Assembly: GCA_017302615.1 (NCBI GenBank)
Contig: JAFLDB010000010.1
Span: forward strand, 1 to 64,000
DNA: 64,000 bases
Reading direction: 5' to 3'
Origin: Sphingomonadales bacterium
Lineage (GTDB): Bacteria > Pseudomonadota > Alphaproteobacteria > Sphingomonadales > Sphingomonadaceae
How positions within the stretch are numbered: position 1 is the stretch's first letter; each line of letters opens with the position of its first letter. Made by a program: the position numbers and the translations under genes. The notes under the pieces are model-generated. The model was not told the origin of the DNA, made no database searches, and was given only the letters and a program-made list of their open reading frames with translations. Below, piece by piece: positions 1 to 9,522 of the stretch.

Positions 1-339
1 GTCCACGCCAACAGCCCGGCCAAGATCGGCATCCAACTCGCCCATGCCGGCCGCAAGGGCTCGACCAAGAAGCTGTGGGAGGGCATCGACCAGCCGCTCG
101 ACAGCGGCAACTGGCCGCTCATTGCGGCCTCGGCCCTCCCCTACAAGCCCGGCTCGCAGACGCCGCGCGAGATGACGCGCGCCGACATGGACCGCGTGCG
201 CGACGATTTCGTGCGCGCGACGACGATGGCCGACCAGGCCGGGTTCGACCTGATCGAGCTTCACTGCGCGCACGGCTATCTGCTGGCGAGCTTCGTGTCG
301 CCGCTCACCAACCGGCGCGCCGACGAATACGGCTCCGGC
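1..339 (+). pseudogene. Broken Old Yellow Enzyme-family oxidoreductase (5' end off window)
   Basis: The first frame is open from base 1 and reads as the middle of an FMN-dependent OYE/NADH:flavin oxidoreductase: QLAHAGRKG, then [31 protein letters not shown] and [12 protein letters not shown]. The wording is closest to the oxidoreductase half of bifunctional salicylyl-CoA/2-aminobenzoyl-CoA monooxygenase-reductases (inference from memory of the family). Family members continue after DEYG with GSLENR and the rest of the barrel. Here the match stops at about base 334 and the frame runs on as nonsense to a stop at 601-603, through DNA that codes another protein in a different frame. The gene is therefore missing its C-terminal part, and its start lies outside the window. 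It could be a true deletion or an assembly join. Confidence 0.75.
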
Positions 340-352
340 TCAACCCCAGGCC

Positions 353-1186
353 ATGCCCTTGCCTCTGCCCGGCGGCTCCGCCACGCCTGCAGCAAGCCCG
401 GCCTTCCCTTCGGTTCTGCCGACCGCGGCCGTGCCTTCGGCCGCGCCGGCCGCAGCAGCGGCACCTGCCGGATCCGGCTGGTACTGGCCGTGGCTGGCTG
501 GCGCCGCGGCGCTGCTTGCCGCGCTGTTCGCGGCCTTGTGGTGGCGCAAGCGCCAGGTCGAGGCACCGCTGGCCATCACCTTCGAACCGCCCGTGGTGGC
601 TGATCGCAAGCCTGAGCCACAGCCGGAACCCGCACCGCAGGCCGGCCCTGCTGCGGCGGCCGATCCCCTGCCCCAGCCGCAGCTCAGCGCCGCCCCGGTC
701 GGCGGCCTGACGGTCGAACTCGAATCGCGCCGGATGAACGCCTCGCTGGTGGCGACCACGCTCAGCTATGTGCTGCGCGTCACCAATCATGGCGACCGGG
801 CGCTGAGCGGCCTTGCCATCGCCGGCGACATGATTGCCGCCCACGCCTCGCTGCCGCCCGAAGCGCAGATCGCCAGCGAGCGCCAGCGGCTGGAGCACCG
901 CCATGCCCTGCCCGCGCTCGCCCCGGGGGAAAGCGCCGAAGTGATCGGCGATTTCCGCCTGCCGCTGACCGCGATCAATCCGATTCGCGCCGGCGATGCC
1001 GCCTACTTCGTGCCCCTTGCCCGGCTGCGGGTGGAAGCGGCGCAGGACGGGGCCGCGCCGATTGTGCGGGTGCAGACCTGGGTGATCGGCGAATTGCCCG
1101 AGAGCGAAGGCGCGGCACTGCGGCCATTCCGGCTTGATCTGGGCCCGCGCACCTATTCGCGGGTCGGCCAGCGCGCGGTAAATTAG
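353..1186 (+). CDS. Proline-rich single-pass membrane protein, probably N-terminally truncated
   Basis: The 277-residue frame starts with an Ala/Pro-rich stretch (residues 1-40), then one membrane segment (about 43-63, [22 protein letters not shown]) followed by WRKRQ. A second Pro-rich linker and a C-terminal domain of about 170 residues follow. The shape resembles a sphingomonad family of unknown function in which a signal peptide and a periplasmic part precede the membrane segment. No signal peptide is present here. The frame is open upstream to about base 254, but that DNA codes the OYE protein in another frame, so the true N-terminus appears lost at the join near 334. I cannot assign a function. 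Confidence 0.6.
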   Translation: MPLPLPGGSATPAASPAFPSVLPTAAVPSAAPAAAAAPAGSGWYWPWLAGAAALLAALFAALWWRKRQVEAPLAITFEPPVVADRKPEPQPEPAPQAGPAAAADPLPQPQLSAAPVGGLTVELESRRMNASLVATTLSYVLRVTNHGDRALSGLAIAGDMIAAHASLPPEAQIASERQRLEHRHALPALAPGESAEVIGDFRLPLTAINPIRAGDAAYFVPLARLRVEAAQDGAAPIVRVQTWVIGELPESEGAALRPFRLDLGPRTYSRVGQRAVN

Positions 1187-1305
1187 CAGGGCTTGCCGAT
1201 TCCCCCCTCGACGGGTGGCGATCGCGCGGTTAGTCTTCTTCGCAATTGCAGCGAAAGGGGGGCTGCAATCGCCGTGGAGGACGGCGCGAGGAGGATAACA
1301 GGATT

Positions 1306-2148
1306 ATGGATAGTCTGGTTTCGACCGAGTGGCTTGCCAACGAAATGGGCGCAAGCGACCTCAGGATCGTCGATTGCACCAAGCACCTGCCGGGCACGGG
1401 CCGCAACGCGCTGGCTGAGTATGAGGCAGGGCACATCCCCGGCGCGGTATTCATGGATCTGGACGATCTGGTGGATACCAATGCCCCGGTGGAGAACACC
1501 CTGCCGCCGGCGGAAAAGTTCGCCAGCCGGATGCAGTCGCTGGGCCTTGGCGATGGCAGCCGGATCGTGCTCTACGACGACAGCCCGGTGAAGACCGCCG
1601 CGCGCGCCTGGTTCATGCTCAAGATGTTTGGCGCGCACGATGTGGCGATCCTCGATGGCGGGATCGCCAAGTGGAAGGCGGAAGGCCGTCCGATCACCCA
1701 GGGCAAGGAAACCCTGCGCCACCGCCACTTCACCGTCTGGCAGGATGACAAGAACGTGCGGACCAAGGCCCACGTTCTGGCCAATCTCCATTCCAAGGAC
1801 GAGCAGGTGGTTGATGCCCGCGGAGCCAAGCGCTGGTCGGGCGAGGAAGCCGATCCGCGCCCCGGCATGGCGAGCGGCCACATCCCGGGCTCGTACAACG
1901 TGCCCTTCACCGAAGTCTACAACGCCGACGGCACGTTCAAGGATCCGGCGGCGATCCGCGCCACTTTCGAAGCGGCCGGGGTCGACATGGGCAAGCCGGT
2001 GATCACCAGCTGCGGCAGCGGGGTTACCGCCTGCGTGCTGATCTTTGCCATGCACCTGGCCGGCAAGGACGATGCCGCGCTGTACGATGGCAGCTGGACC
2101 GAATGGGGCAACGATCCGGACACCCCCAAGGCCGTCAAGACGGCCTGA
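1306..2148 (+). CDS. sseA: 3-mercaptopyruvate sulfurtransferase
   Basis: A 280-residue protein of two rhodanese domains, cytosolic, moving sulfur from 3-mercaptopyruvate to thiol acceptors or cyanide. The active-site loop is CGSGVTA with the nucleophile at Cys236, the form typical of mercaptopyruvate enzymes rather than thiosulfate rhodaneses (CRKGVTA). The inactive N-terminal domain carries the structural motif EAGHIPGA and the C-terminal one SGHIPGS. The frame is open from 1246, but ATG 1306 is preferred: GAGGAGG lies at 1288-1294 and homology begins with DSLVSTEWLA. The gene for cystathionine beta-lyase follows 3 bases later, so the two are probably cotranscribed. Confidence 0.93.
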   Translation: MDSLVSTEWLANEMGASDLRIVDCTKHLPGTGRNALAEYEAGHIPGAVFMDLDDLVDTNAPVENTLPPAEKFASRMQSLGLGDGSRIVLYDDSPVKTAARAWFMLKMFGAHDVAILDGGIAKWKAEGRPITQGKETLRHRHFTVWQDDKNVRTKAHVLANLHSKDEQVVDARGAKRWSGEEADPRPGMASGHIPGSYNVPFTEVYNADGTFKDPAAIRATFEAAGVDMGKPVITSCGSGVTACVLIFAMHLAGKDDAALYDGSWTEWGNDPDTPKAVKTA

Positions 2149-2151
2149 TCG

Positions 2152-3381
2152 ATGGCGGGTGGCGCGGACGACAAGGGGTTCGGCCCCGCCACCCGGCTGG
2201 TCGGCGCGGGGCGCCGTGCGGAATGGACCGGCACCCCGGCCGAGCCCGGCGCGGTGGTCAACCCGCCGGTCTGGCGCGCCTCGACCCACCTTTACCCTGA
2301 CAGCGCGGCGCTCCACGCCGGCAAGCCCAACGCTGACGGCCATTTCTACTACGGCCGGCGCGGCGCACCGACCCAGTGGGCACTGGCCGATGCGCTGACC
2401 GCACTAGAACCGGGCGCGGCGGGCACGGTCCTCTACCCCTCCGGCGTGGCCGCGCTGGCCGGCGCCCTGCTGGCGGTTCTGCGGCCCGGCGACACCCTGC
2501 TGATGACCGACAACGCCTATGAGCCGACCCGCAACATGGGTCGCGGACTGCTCAGGGATTTCGGAATCGAAACCCGCTGGTTCGACCCTCTCGATCCAGC
2601 GGCCTTTGCCGCCGCGATCGACCCGACCTGCAAGGCCGTGCTGCTGGAAAGCCCCGGCAGCCTGACGCTGGAAGTCTGCGACGTTCCCGCCCTTTCCGCC
2701 ATTGCCCGCCAGCATGGCCTGGCCGTGGTGCTGGACAATACCTGGGCCGGGCCGCTGGCCTTCCCCGCGCTGGAACGCGGCGCGGATATCAGCGTGATGA
2801 GCCTGACCAAGCATTTCGGCGGCCATTCCGACGTGATGATGGGCAGCGCCAGCGCGGGCGAGCGCTTCCACGCCAAGCTGCGGCGCACCGCGCAGGCGCT
2901 GGGCCAGGTCGTTTCTCCCGACGATGCCGCGCTGGTGCTGCGCGGGATGCGGACCATGGACCTGCGCCTGAAGCAGGAAACCGCCTCTGCGCTGGCCCTG
3001 GCCGAGTGGCTGGAAGGCCGCGCCGAAGTGGCCCGCGTGCTCTGCCCGATGCTGCCGGGATCGCCGGGGCATGAGATCTGGGCGCGCGATTTCAGCGGCG
3101 GCTGCGGGCTGTTCTCCTTCGTGTTCAAGGGCAAGGACGGCCCGGCCCGCGACGCCTTCATCGATGCGCTGAGCCTGTTCGGCATCGGTTATTCGTGGGG
3201 CGGGTTCGAAAGCCTCGTCACTCCGATCGATCCCGCTTCGCTGCGCAGCGCAACCGCCTGGCCCCTGCCCGGCATGGCCGAGGCCGACCGCTTCGGCGTG
3301 CGCCTGTCGATCGGGCTGGAGTCGCTCGACGATCTTCAGGCCGACCTTGAGAGCGGCCTGGCCGCCTGGGCTGCGACATGA
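2152..3381 (+). CDS. metC: Cystathionine beta-lyase
   Basis: A 409-residue PLP enzyme of the Cys/Met metabolism family (fold type I), converting cystathionine to homocysteine, pyruvate and ammonia. The PLP lysine is Lys220 in SLTKHFGGHSD, the MetC form of the motif; the phosphate-binding region (YPSGVAALAGAL) and the aspartate in VVLDNTW are visible. The C-terminal SWGGFESL segment is typical of beta-lyases, as against gamma-synthases. Its start is 3 bases after sseA and its stop overlaps the next start (ATGA), so sseA-metC-mscS read as one transcript. Confidence 0.93.
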   Translation: MAGGADDKGFGPATRLVGAGRRAEWTGTPAEPGAVVNPPVWRASTHLYPDSAALHAGKPNADGHFYYGRRGAPTQWALADALTALEPGAAGTVLYPSGVAALAGALLAVLRPGDTLLMTDNAYEPTRNMGRGLLRDFGIETRWFDPLDPAAFAAAIDPTCKAVLLESPGSLTLEVCDVPALSAIARQHGLAVVLDNTWAGPLAFPALERGADISVMSLTKHFGGHSDVMMGSASAGERFHAKLRRTAQALGQVVSPDDAALVLRGMRTMDLRLKQETASALALAEWLEGRAEVARVLCPMLPGSPGHEIWARDFSGGCGLFSFVFKGKDGPARDAFIDALSLFGIGYSWGGFESLVTPIDPASLRSATAWPLPGMAEADRFGVRLSIGLESLDDLQADLESGLAAWAAT

Positions 3382-4214
3382 GCTGGCCCGAGTTCCTCGG
3401 CTGGCTCGATACCATCGCGATCGATGTCGGCGGTTATCACATTTCGCTGCTGGGCGGGCTGAAGGTCATTACCGTTGCCGTGCTGGTCCTGGCTGTCGGC
3501 TGGGTGCTGACCCGGCTGGTCCGCCGCTTCTTCCGCCGCCTGACCCGGCTCGATCTGGCCCAGCAGGTGCTGGGGGAGAAGCTGGTGGGCGTGGTGGTCT
3601 GGACCGCGCTGGTCCTGATCGGGATCGACGTGCTGGGCATCAACCTGACCGCGCTGACGGTGTTTTCCGGCGCTTTCGGCCTCGCCATCGGCTTCGGCCT
3701 GCAGAAGACGCTGGGCAACCTGATTTCCGGGATCATCCTGCTGATGGACCGCTCGATCGAACCGGGCGACGTGATCGCGGTCGGCAGCGGGGCCGACAAG
3801 ACGGTCGGCAAGGTCGACCGGATCGGCATGCGCGCCGTGGCCGTGACCACGCGCGACCGGATCAAGTACATGATCCCCAATGAGCTCCTGATGACCTCGG
3901 CGGTGGAGAACTGGACCGCCAGCACCAAGAACGAGCGAATGAAGGTGGCCGTCCGCGTCGCCTATGGCAGCGATCTGGAACTGGCTGAACGGCTGATGCT
4001 GCAAGCCACCGAAGGCGTGGACCGGGTACAGAGCGAGCCAAAGCCCGCCGTCTGGCTGGTCGCCTTTGCCGAAACCGCGATCGAGTACGAGATCCAGGTT
4101 TCGATCTGCGATCCGGAACTGGGTAACGGCGGGATCCGCTCGGACATTCTCGGCAAGGTCTGGCGGCTGTTCCGCGACCATGGCATCGCGCTCCCCGCTC
4201 CGGCCGAAAAGTAG
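3378..4214 (+). CDS. Small-conductance mechanosensitive channel (MscS family)
   Basis: A 278-residue inner-membrane protein, close to the length of E. coli MscS. Three membrane segments are visible at about residues 24-46, 68-88 and 93-125. The last is the Gly/Ala-rich pore helix (GAFGLAIGFGLQKTLGN). The soluble beta domain with RSIEPGDVI and the alpha/beta C-terminal domain follow. It opens on membrane tension to release solutes during hypo-osmotic shock. The start overlaps the metC stop by 4 bases. There is no functional link to the sulfur genes; it may simply ride in the operon. Confidence 0.92.
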   Translation: MSWPEFLGWLDTIAIDVGGYHISLLGGLKVITVAVLVLAVGWVLTRLVRRFFRRLTRLDLAQQVLGEKLVGVVVWTALVLIGIDVLGINLTALTVFSGAFGLAIGFGLQKTLGNLISGIILLMDRSIEPGDVIAVGSGADKTVGKVDRIGMRAVAVTTRDRIKYMIPNELLMTSAVENWTASTKNERMKVAVRVAYGSDLELAERLMLQATEGVDRVQSEPKPAVWLVAFAETAIEYEIQVSICDPELGNGGIRSDILGKVWRLFRDHGIALPAPAEK

Positions 4215-4290
4215 GCGGCGAAAGCTGACCTAATCCCCCGCAAAGGCATTCTGGCTGGCAGCTTGCCCAGCCGATGGCCATTGCAGTTTC

Positions 4291-5079
4291 ATGAGCAATC
4301 CCACCTCCCCAACCGGCCTATCCTCGAAGGGCAAGGTCTGGCTGGTCGGCGCCGGCCCTGGTGATCCCGATCTGCTGACCCTGCGCGCCGCCCGGCTGAT
4401 CATGCGCGCCGCGCTGATCGTCCACGACGGCCTGGTCGATCCGGCAGTCCTGGCCCTCGCCGGCCCCAAGGCGCGGCTGATCTCGGTCGCCAAGCAGCGT
4501 TCGCGCCACACCATGCCGCAGGATGAAATCAACGCCCTGCTGGTCCGCGAGGCGCTGGCCGGTCGCGAGGTCGTACGCCTCAAGGGCGGCGATCCGTTCA
4601 TCTTCGGGCGCGGCGGGGAAGAGGCCGAGGCCTGCCATGCTGCCGGCGTGGCGGTTGAAGTCGTACCGGGCATCAGCGCGGCGATCGGCGGGGCCGCTGC
4701 CGCGCAGATGCCGCTGACCCACCGCCGCAGCGCTTCGATCGTCAGCTTCGTGGCCGGCCAGTGCAAGGGCCTGTCGCAGCAGGACTGGTCGGGCCTGGCC
4801 GGCAAGGGCCGCACGCTGGTGATCTACATGGGCCTCGCCACGGCCGAGGCGATTGCCGACAAGCTGATCGCGGACGGCCTCGCCCCGGACATGCCGGCCG
4901 CCGTGATCGAGAACGCTACCCGCCCGCAGATGCGGGTTCTGCGCGCATCGCTGGCCGGTCTGCCGGACCTGGTGGTGCGCCACAAGGTCAAGAGCCCGGC
5001 GGTGATCGTGATCGGCGAAGTAACCGCCCAGCCCCATATCGAACAGTTGCGCGCGCTTGCGCTGGAGGCAGCACAGTGA
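4291..5079 (+). CDS. cobA: Uroporphyrinogen-III C-methyltransferase
   Basis: A 262-residue SAM-dependent methyltransferase that makes precorrin-2 from uroporphyrinogen III, the first step to siroheme. It has the family signatures VGAGPGDPDLLT at the N-terminus and LKGGDPFIFGRGGEE near residue 95. It lacks the CysG-type dehydrogenase/ferrochelatase domain. The siroheme is needed by the sulfite/nitrite reductase two genes downstream. Its stop overlaps the next gene's GTG start (GTGA), the first of a chain of overlaps through cysH. Confidence 0.95.
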   Translation: MSNPTSPTGLSSKGKVWLVGAGPGDPDLLTLRAARLIMRAALIVHDGLVDPAVLALAGPKARLISVAKQRSRHTMPQDEINALLVREALAGREVVRLKGGDPFIFGRGGEEAEACHAAGVAVEVVPGISAAIGGAAAAQMPLTHRRSASIVSFVAGQCKGLSQQDWSGLAGKGRTLVIYMGLATAEAIADKLIADGLAPDMPAAVIENATRPQMRVLRASLAGLPDLVVRHKVKSPAVIVIGEVTAQPHIEQLRALALEAAQ

Positions 5080-5371
5080 AGATCCTGACCGGCAATGATT
5101 TGAAGACCGGCGCCGTCACCTGGTGGGACGGCGTGCAATGGTCGCTCCATGTGGAAGACGCGGTCGATGTGGGCGAACATGCCGATACGATCCTGGCCCG
5201 CGAACAGGCCGCGCGCCGCGTCAACGCCGCTTACGCGATCGACGCGATCAAGGATGAAGCCGGTGTCCGCCCGGCCCACATCAAGGACCGCATCCGCGCG
5301 CTCGGCCCGACCGTGCGCCCTGACCTGACTTTGAAGCCGGCCGATCCCGCTGCCGGCGATTGGGTGATCTG

Positions 5372-5372
<1 letters not shown>
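5076..5372 (+). CDS. DUF2849 family protein
   Basis: A 98-residue protein starting at GTG 5076, which shares bases with the cobA stop; its own stop TGA shares the last base with the next ATG (TGATG). It matches the alphaproteobacterial family DUF2849, which is found almost only between cobA and the sulfite reductase gene (family knowledge). Visible features are TWWDGVQWS near the N-terminus, a central helix rich in Ala/Glu/Arg and a C-terminal DLTLKP. There is no known catalytic motif. A helper role in sulfite reductase assembly or regulation is only an inference from the constant neighbourhood. Confidence 0.85.
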
Positions 5373-6992
<1,620 letters not shown>

Positions 6993-7000
<8 letters not shown>

Positions 7001-7421
7001 AGTCCAGTTCCGGTTCCGCGGTGACGAGCCGGTGGCCGATCCCGCCGTGACGGTCGATTCGTTCGGCGAGCAGTCCAACGCCAGCGCGGTGCGGCTTGAA
7101 CCGGGCGACGATGCCCGCGATCTGCTGCCTCACCTTGACCGGCTGCAGCTGATCGAAGTGAACTTCCCGGTGTTCGGCGACGGGCGTGGTTATTCCGCCG
7201 CCCGGATCCTGCGCGAAGCCGGTTATGACGGCGAACTGCGCGCGGTGGGTGAAGTGCTGGTCGATCAGATCGCCTTCATGCGCCGCTGCGGGTTCGATGC
7301 CTTTGCACCGGAAGTGCCGCTCGATCCGGCCGATGCCGAAGCGGCCTTTGCCCGCTACGATCATGTCTATCAGCCGACCACCGACGGGCGCGCGCCGATC
7401 TGGAACCTGCGGCATGGGTGA
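6993..7421 (+). CDS. DUF934 family protein
   Basis: A 142-residue protein of the DUF934 family, which habitually sits beside assimilatory sulfite reductase in proteobacteria. ATG 6993 lies 8 bases inside the preceding gene, and its stop overlaps the cysH start by 8 bases. It contains LIEVNFPVFGDGRGYSAARIL and an F-M-R-R-C-G-F-D segment, the family hallmarks. No cofactor-binding site can be named. Function is unknown; cotranscription suggests a part in sulfite reduction or electron delivery. Confidence 0.88.
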
Positions 7422-8199
7422 AGCCGCGCGCCGCATCGATCGCCTCAGCACCGCGCCGCGCTTCACCGCGGCCGATGCCGAGGCGCTCAATGCGCGTTTC
7501 GCGGGCGTGCCGACGCTGGCCATGCTGCGCGCCGTGCTGCGCGAGGGGCTGGCGGGCGACGTCGCCGCGGTTTCCAGCTTCGGCGCGGAAAGCGCGGTGC
7601 TGCTGCATCTGATCGCCAGCATCGACCGTTCGGTGCCGGTGCTGTTCCTCGATACCGGCAAGCATTTTCCCGAAACGCTGGCCTACCGGGACGAGATCAT
7701 GAAGCGGCTGGGCATGACGAACATCGTCAACCTGACCCCCAATGCCGAGGCCCTCGCCGCCCGCGACGGGACCGGTCTGCGCTGGTCCTACGATCCCGAT
7801 GGCTGCTGCGAGATCCGCAAGGTCCAGCCACTGGCCGCTGCGCTGGCCCACTTCGATGCCAGCTTTACCGGGCGCAAGGGTTTCCAGAGCGCGACCCGCG
7901 CCGGGCTGCCGACGTTCGAGATCGACCAGACCGACGCCCAAGGCCGGCTGAAAATCAATCCGCTGGCCAGCTGGTCCAGCGATCAGGTGCAGAGCTACTT
8001 CGAAGCCACCGGCCTGCCGGCGCACCCCTTGGTTGCGCAAGGCTATCCCTCGATCGGCTGCTCCCCCTGCACCAGCAAGGTCGCCCCCGGCGAAGACCCT
8101 CGCTCGGGCCGCTGGAAGGGCTGGGACAAGACCGAATGCGGCATCCACATCGATGGTGCGGCCAGCGAACTTCCCCCGGGCTTCGATCCGGCCTTCTAA
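7414..8199 (+). CDS. cysH: Phosphoadenylyl/adenylyl-sulfate reductase
   Basis: A 261-residue thioredoxin-dependent reductase giving sulfite from APS or PAPS. The P-loop-like SSFGAES near the N-terminus, LDTGKHF and the C-terminal nucleophile Cys242 (ECGIH) mark the family. It also has the paired cysteines Cys131-Cys132 and Cys216/Cys219 (CSPC) that bind a [4Fe-4S] cluster, so APS is the more likely substrate (established for the cluster-bearing class). ATG 7414 lies inside the DUF934 gene. The stop TAA overlaps the stop of the convergent regulator gene. Confidence 0.93.
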   Translation: MGEAARRIDRLSTAPRFTAADAEALNARFAGVPTLAMLRAVLREGLAGDVAAVSSFGAESAVLLHLIASIDRSVPVLFLDTGKHFPETLAYRDEIMKRLGMTNIVNLTPNAEALAARDGTGLRWSYDPDGCCEIRKVQPLAAALAHFDASFTGRKGFQSATRAGLPTFEIDQTDAQGRLKINPLASWSSDQVQSYFEATGLPAHPLVAQGYPSIGCSPCTSKVAPGEDPRSGRWKGWDKTECGIHIDGAASELPPGFDPAF

Positions 8200-8690
8200 A
8201 GCAGATCCTCCAGGAACAGGCTGACCAGCCCGGCCTGGCTGGTCACCCCCGCCTTGGCATAGACCTGGCTCAGTTGCGCCCGCACCGTGCCCTGTGCCGC
8301 GCCGCGCATGGCTGCAATCTCGGCCGCATCGCAGCCCTTCAGCGCGAACAGGGCGACGTCGCTTTCCGCCCCGGTCAGACCCCAGTCGGCGAAGCGTTGG
8401 GCGATGTGATCGGCCAGCGCCCCTGAAGCCACCGCCAGTGCCCGCTCGCGCCGTCGCGCTTCGGCCAGCAGCACGCGGGTGTGCCAAGCGCCGAGGCCAA
8501 CCCCGGCCAGCAGGGCAATGGCGATCAGCGCCTCGATCACGATGTGGTCGGTCAGCCCATCCTCTGCCGCGTCGCCCAGCGCATCGGCAACGAAGAACAC
8601 CGCTGCCACGGCCTGCACCACGACAACCGCCGCGACCAGCATGATCTGTCGGTCGCGGCGCTTGCCGGAGGGGGATTGGCTTTGTGTCAT
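8196..8690 (-). CDS. Membrane-bound LuxR-type transcriptional regulator
   Basis: A 164-residue protein starting at MTQSQS. Two membrane segments (about residues 16-35 and 47-66) are followed by a short Arg-rich helix and a LuxR/GerE-like helix-turn-helix (about 95-160: LTGAESDVALFALKG, then AAQGTVRAQLSQVYAKAG). There is no receiver or autoinducer domain. Such two-helix plus HTH proteins are common in sphingomonads and their signals are unknown. The gene lies 13 bases downstream of the cytochrome b561 gene on the same strand, so the two are probably cotranscribed. Its stop overlaps the cysH stop tail to tail. Confidence 0.75.
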   Translation of the reverse strand: MTQSQSPSGKRRDRQIMLVAAVVVVQAVAAVFFVADALGDAAEDGLTDHIVIEALIAIALLAGVGLGAWHTRVLLAEARRRERALAVASGALADHIAQRFADWGLTGAESDVALFALKGCDAAEIAAMRGAAQGTVRAQLSQVYAKAGVTSQAGLVSLFLEDLL

Positions 8691-8703
8691 CAAGGATCCC
8701 TGT

Positions 8704-9426
8704 TCAGGTGCGGCGATTGCCTCCCGGCAGCATCGCGCCAACCACTTCATGCCCGCTGCGGCGGGTTTCGAAAATGACCCCCATCAAGTGCAGCGCAATC
8801 AGCAGATAGAGCAGATTGACGGCAATCTCATGCACTTCCTCGAACACTTCATCGGCCTCGCCTTCACCGCCCTTTTCGCCTTCGTCGGCATAGGCAGGCG
8901 CGACGATCATCGCGCCCAACGCGGCGGGCAAGCGCGCTGCGGCTTCGTCGTGCTCGTCCTTCTCGTCGTCGTGTTCCTCACCGCCCTTTTTTTCGCCGCT
9001 TTCGCCCTTGCCGCCTTCTCCGTGCTCGCCGCTCACGGCCGAGGGATCGGCGGGAGGCGGACCGGACATGGCAATGCCGCTGCCGATCACCACCAGCAGA
9101 GTACCCCAGATCGCGTAGACCATCAGCGCGCCCAGCGGATTGTGCGAGCGGTGGCGCACCACTTCGCCGTTCCCGATCTCGTTCAGGTGAGCAAGGGCGC
9201 GCGCCGCGCTGGGCGGAAAGGCGCTGAAGCGCGCTTCCTTCGGCCCGATCAGGCCCCACAGCAGGCGCAGTGCCAGCAACGCGGCAAGGCCGTAACCGAC
9301 CCAGATGTGCCAGCCCGATCCTTCCTCAGTCACCAGGGCATTGCCGATCACGGCGGCAACGATGCCCCAGTGGGTCAGCTTGACGATCGGGTCCCAGCGG
9401 CGCGGCGCGGCAATTTGGTCATTCAT
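8704..9426 (-). CDS. Cytochrome b561-family membrane protein with acidic/His loop
   Basis: A 240-residue integral membrane cytochrome of the prokaryotic b561/Ni-Fe-hydrogenase cytochrome b type. Four helices are visible, with candidate haem ligands His19 (KLTHW), His40 (GWHIW) and His213 (IALHLMG); His95 precedes the third helix. Between helices three and four, residues about 123-198 form a loop rich in Gly, Glu, Asp, Lys and His (His135, His152, His159) and also holding a hydrophobic AALGAMIVAPAYA stretch. Most family members have a short loop here. Substrate and partner are unknown. The pairing with a membrane LuxR regulator suggests redox sensing or regulation, as inference. Confidence 0.85.
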   Translation of the reverse strand: MNDQIAAPRRWDPIVKLTHWGIVAAVIGNALVTEEGSGWHIWVGYGLAALLALRLLWGLIGPKEARFSAFPPSAARALAHLNEIGNGEVVRHRSHNPLGALMVYAIWGTLLVVIGSGIAMSGPPPADPSAVSGEHGEGGKGESGEKKGGEEHDDEKDEHDEAAARLPAALGAMIVAPAYADEGEKGGEGEADEVFEEVHEIAVNLLYLLIALHLMGVIFETRRSGHEVVGAMLPGGNRRT

Positions 9427-9522
9427 GGCTAGTGCTCCTTTGCCCTTCCGGACGGGAGCATTGCCGGTTGAGATCAGCCGCGCGAGGGACAGGCGCTTAA
9501 AGTGGCGAGCCTAAGCAGCTGC

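Noticed and set aside
2149..4290. SAM or other riboswitch before metC or cobA
   Set aside because: The gap before metC is 3 bases. The 76-base gap before cobA shows no convincing aptamer fold.
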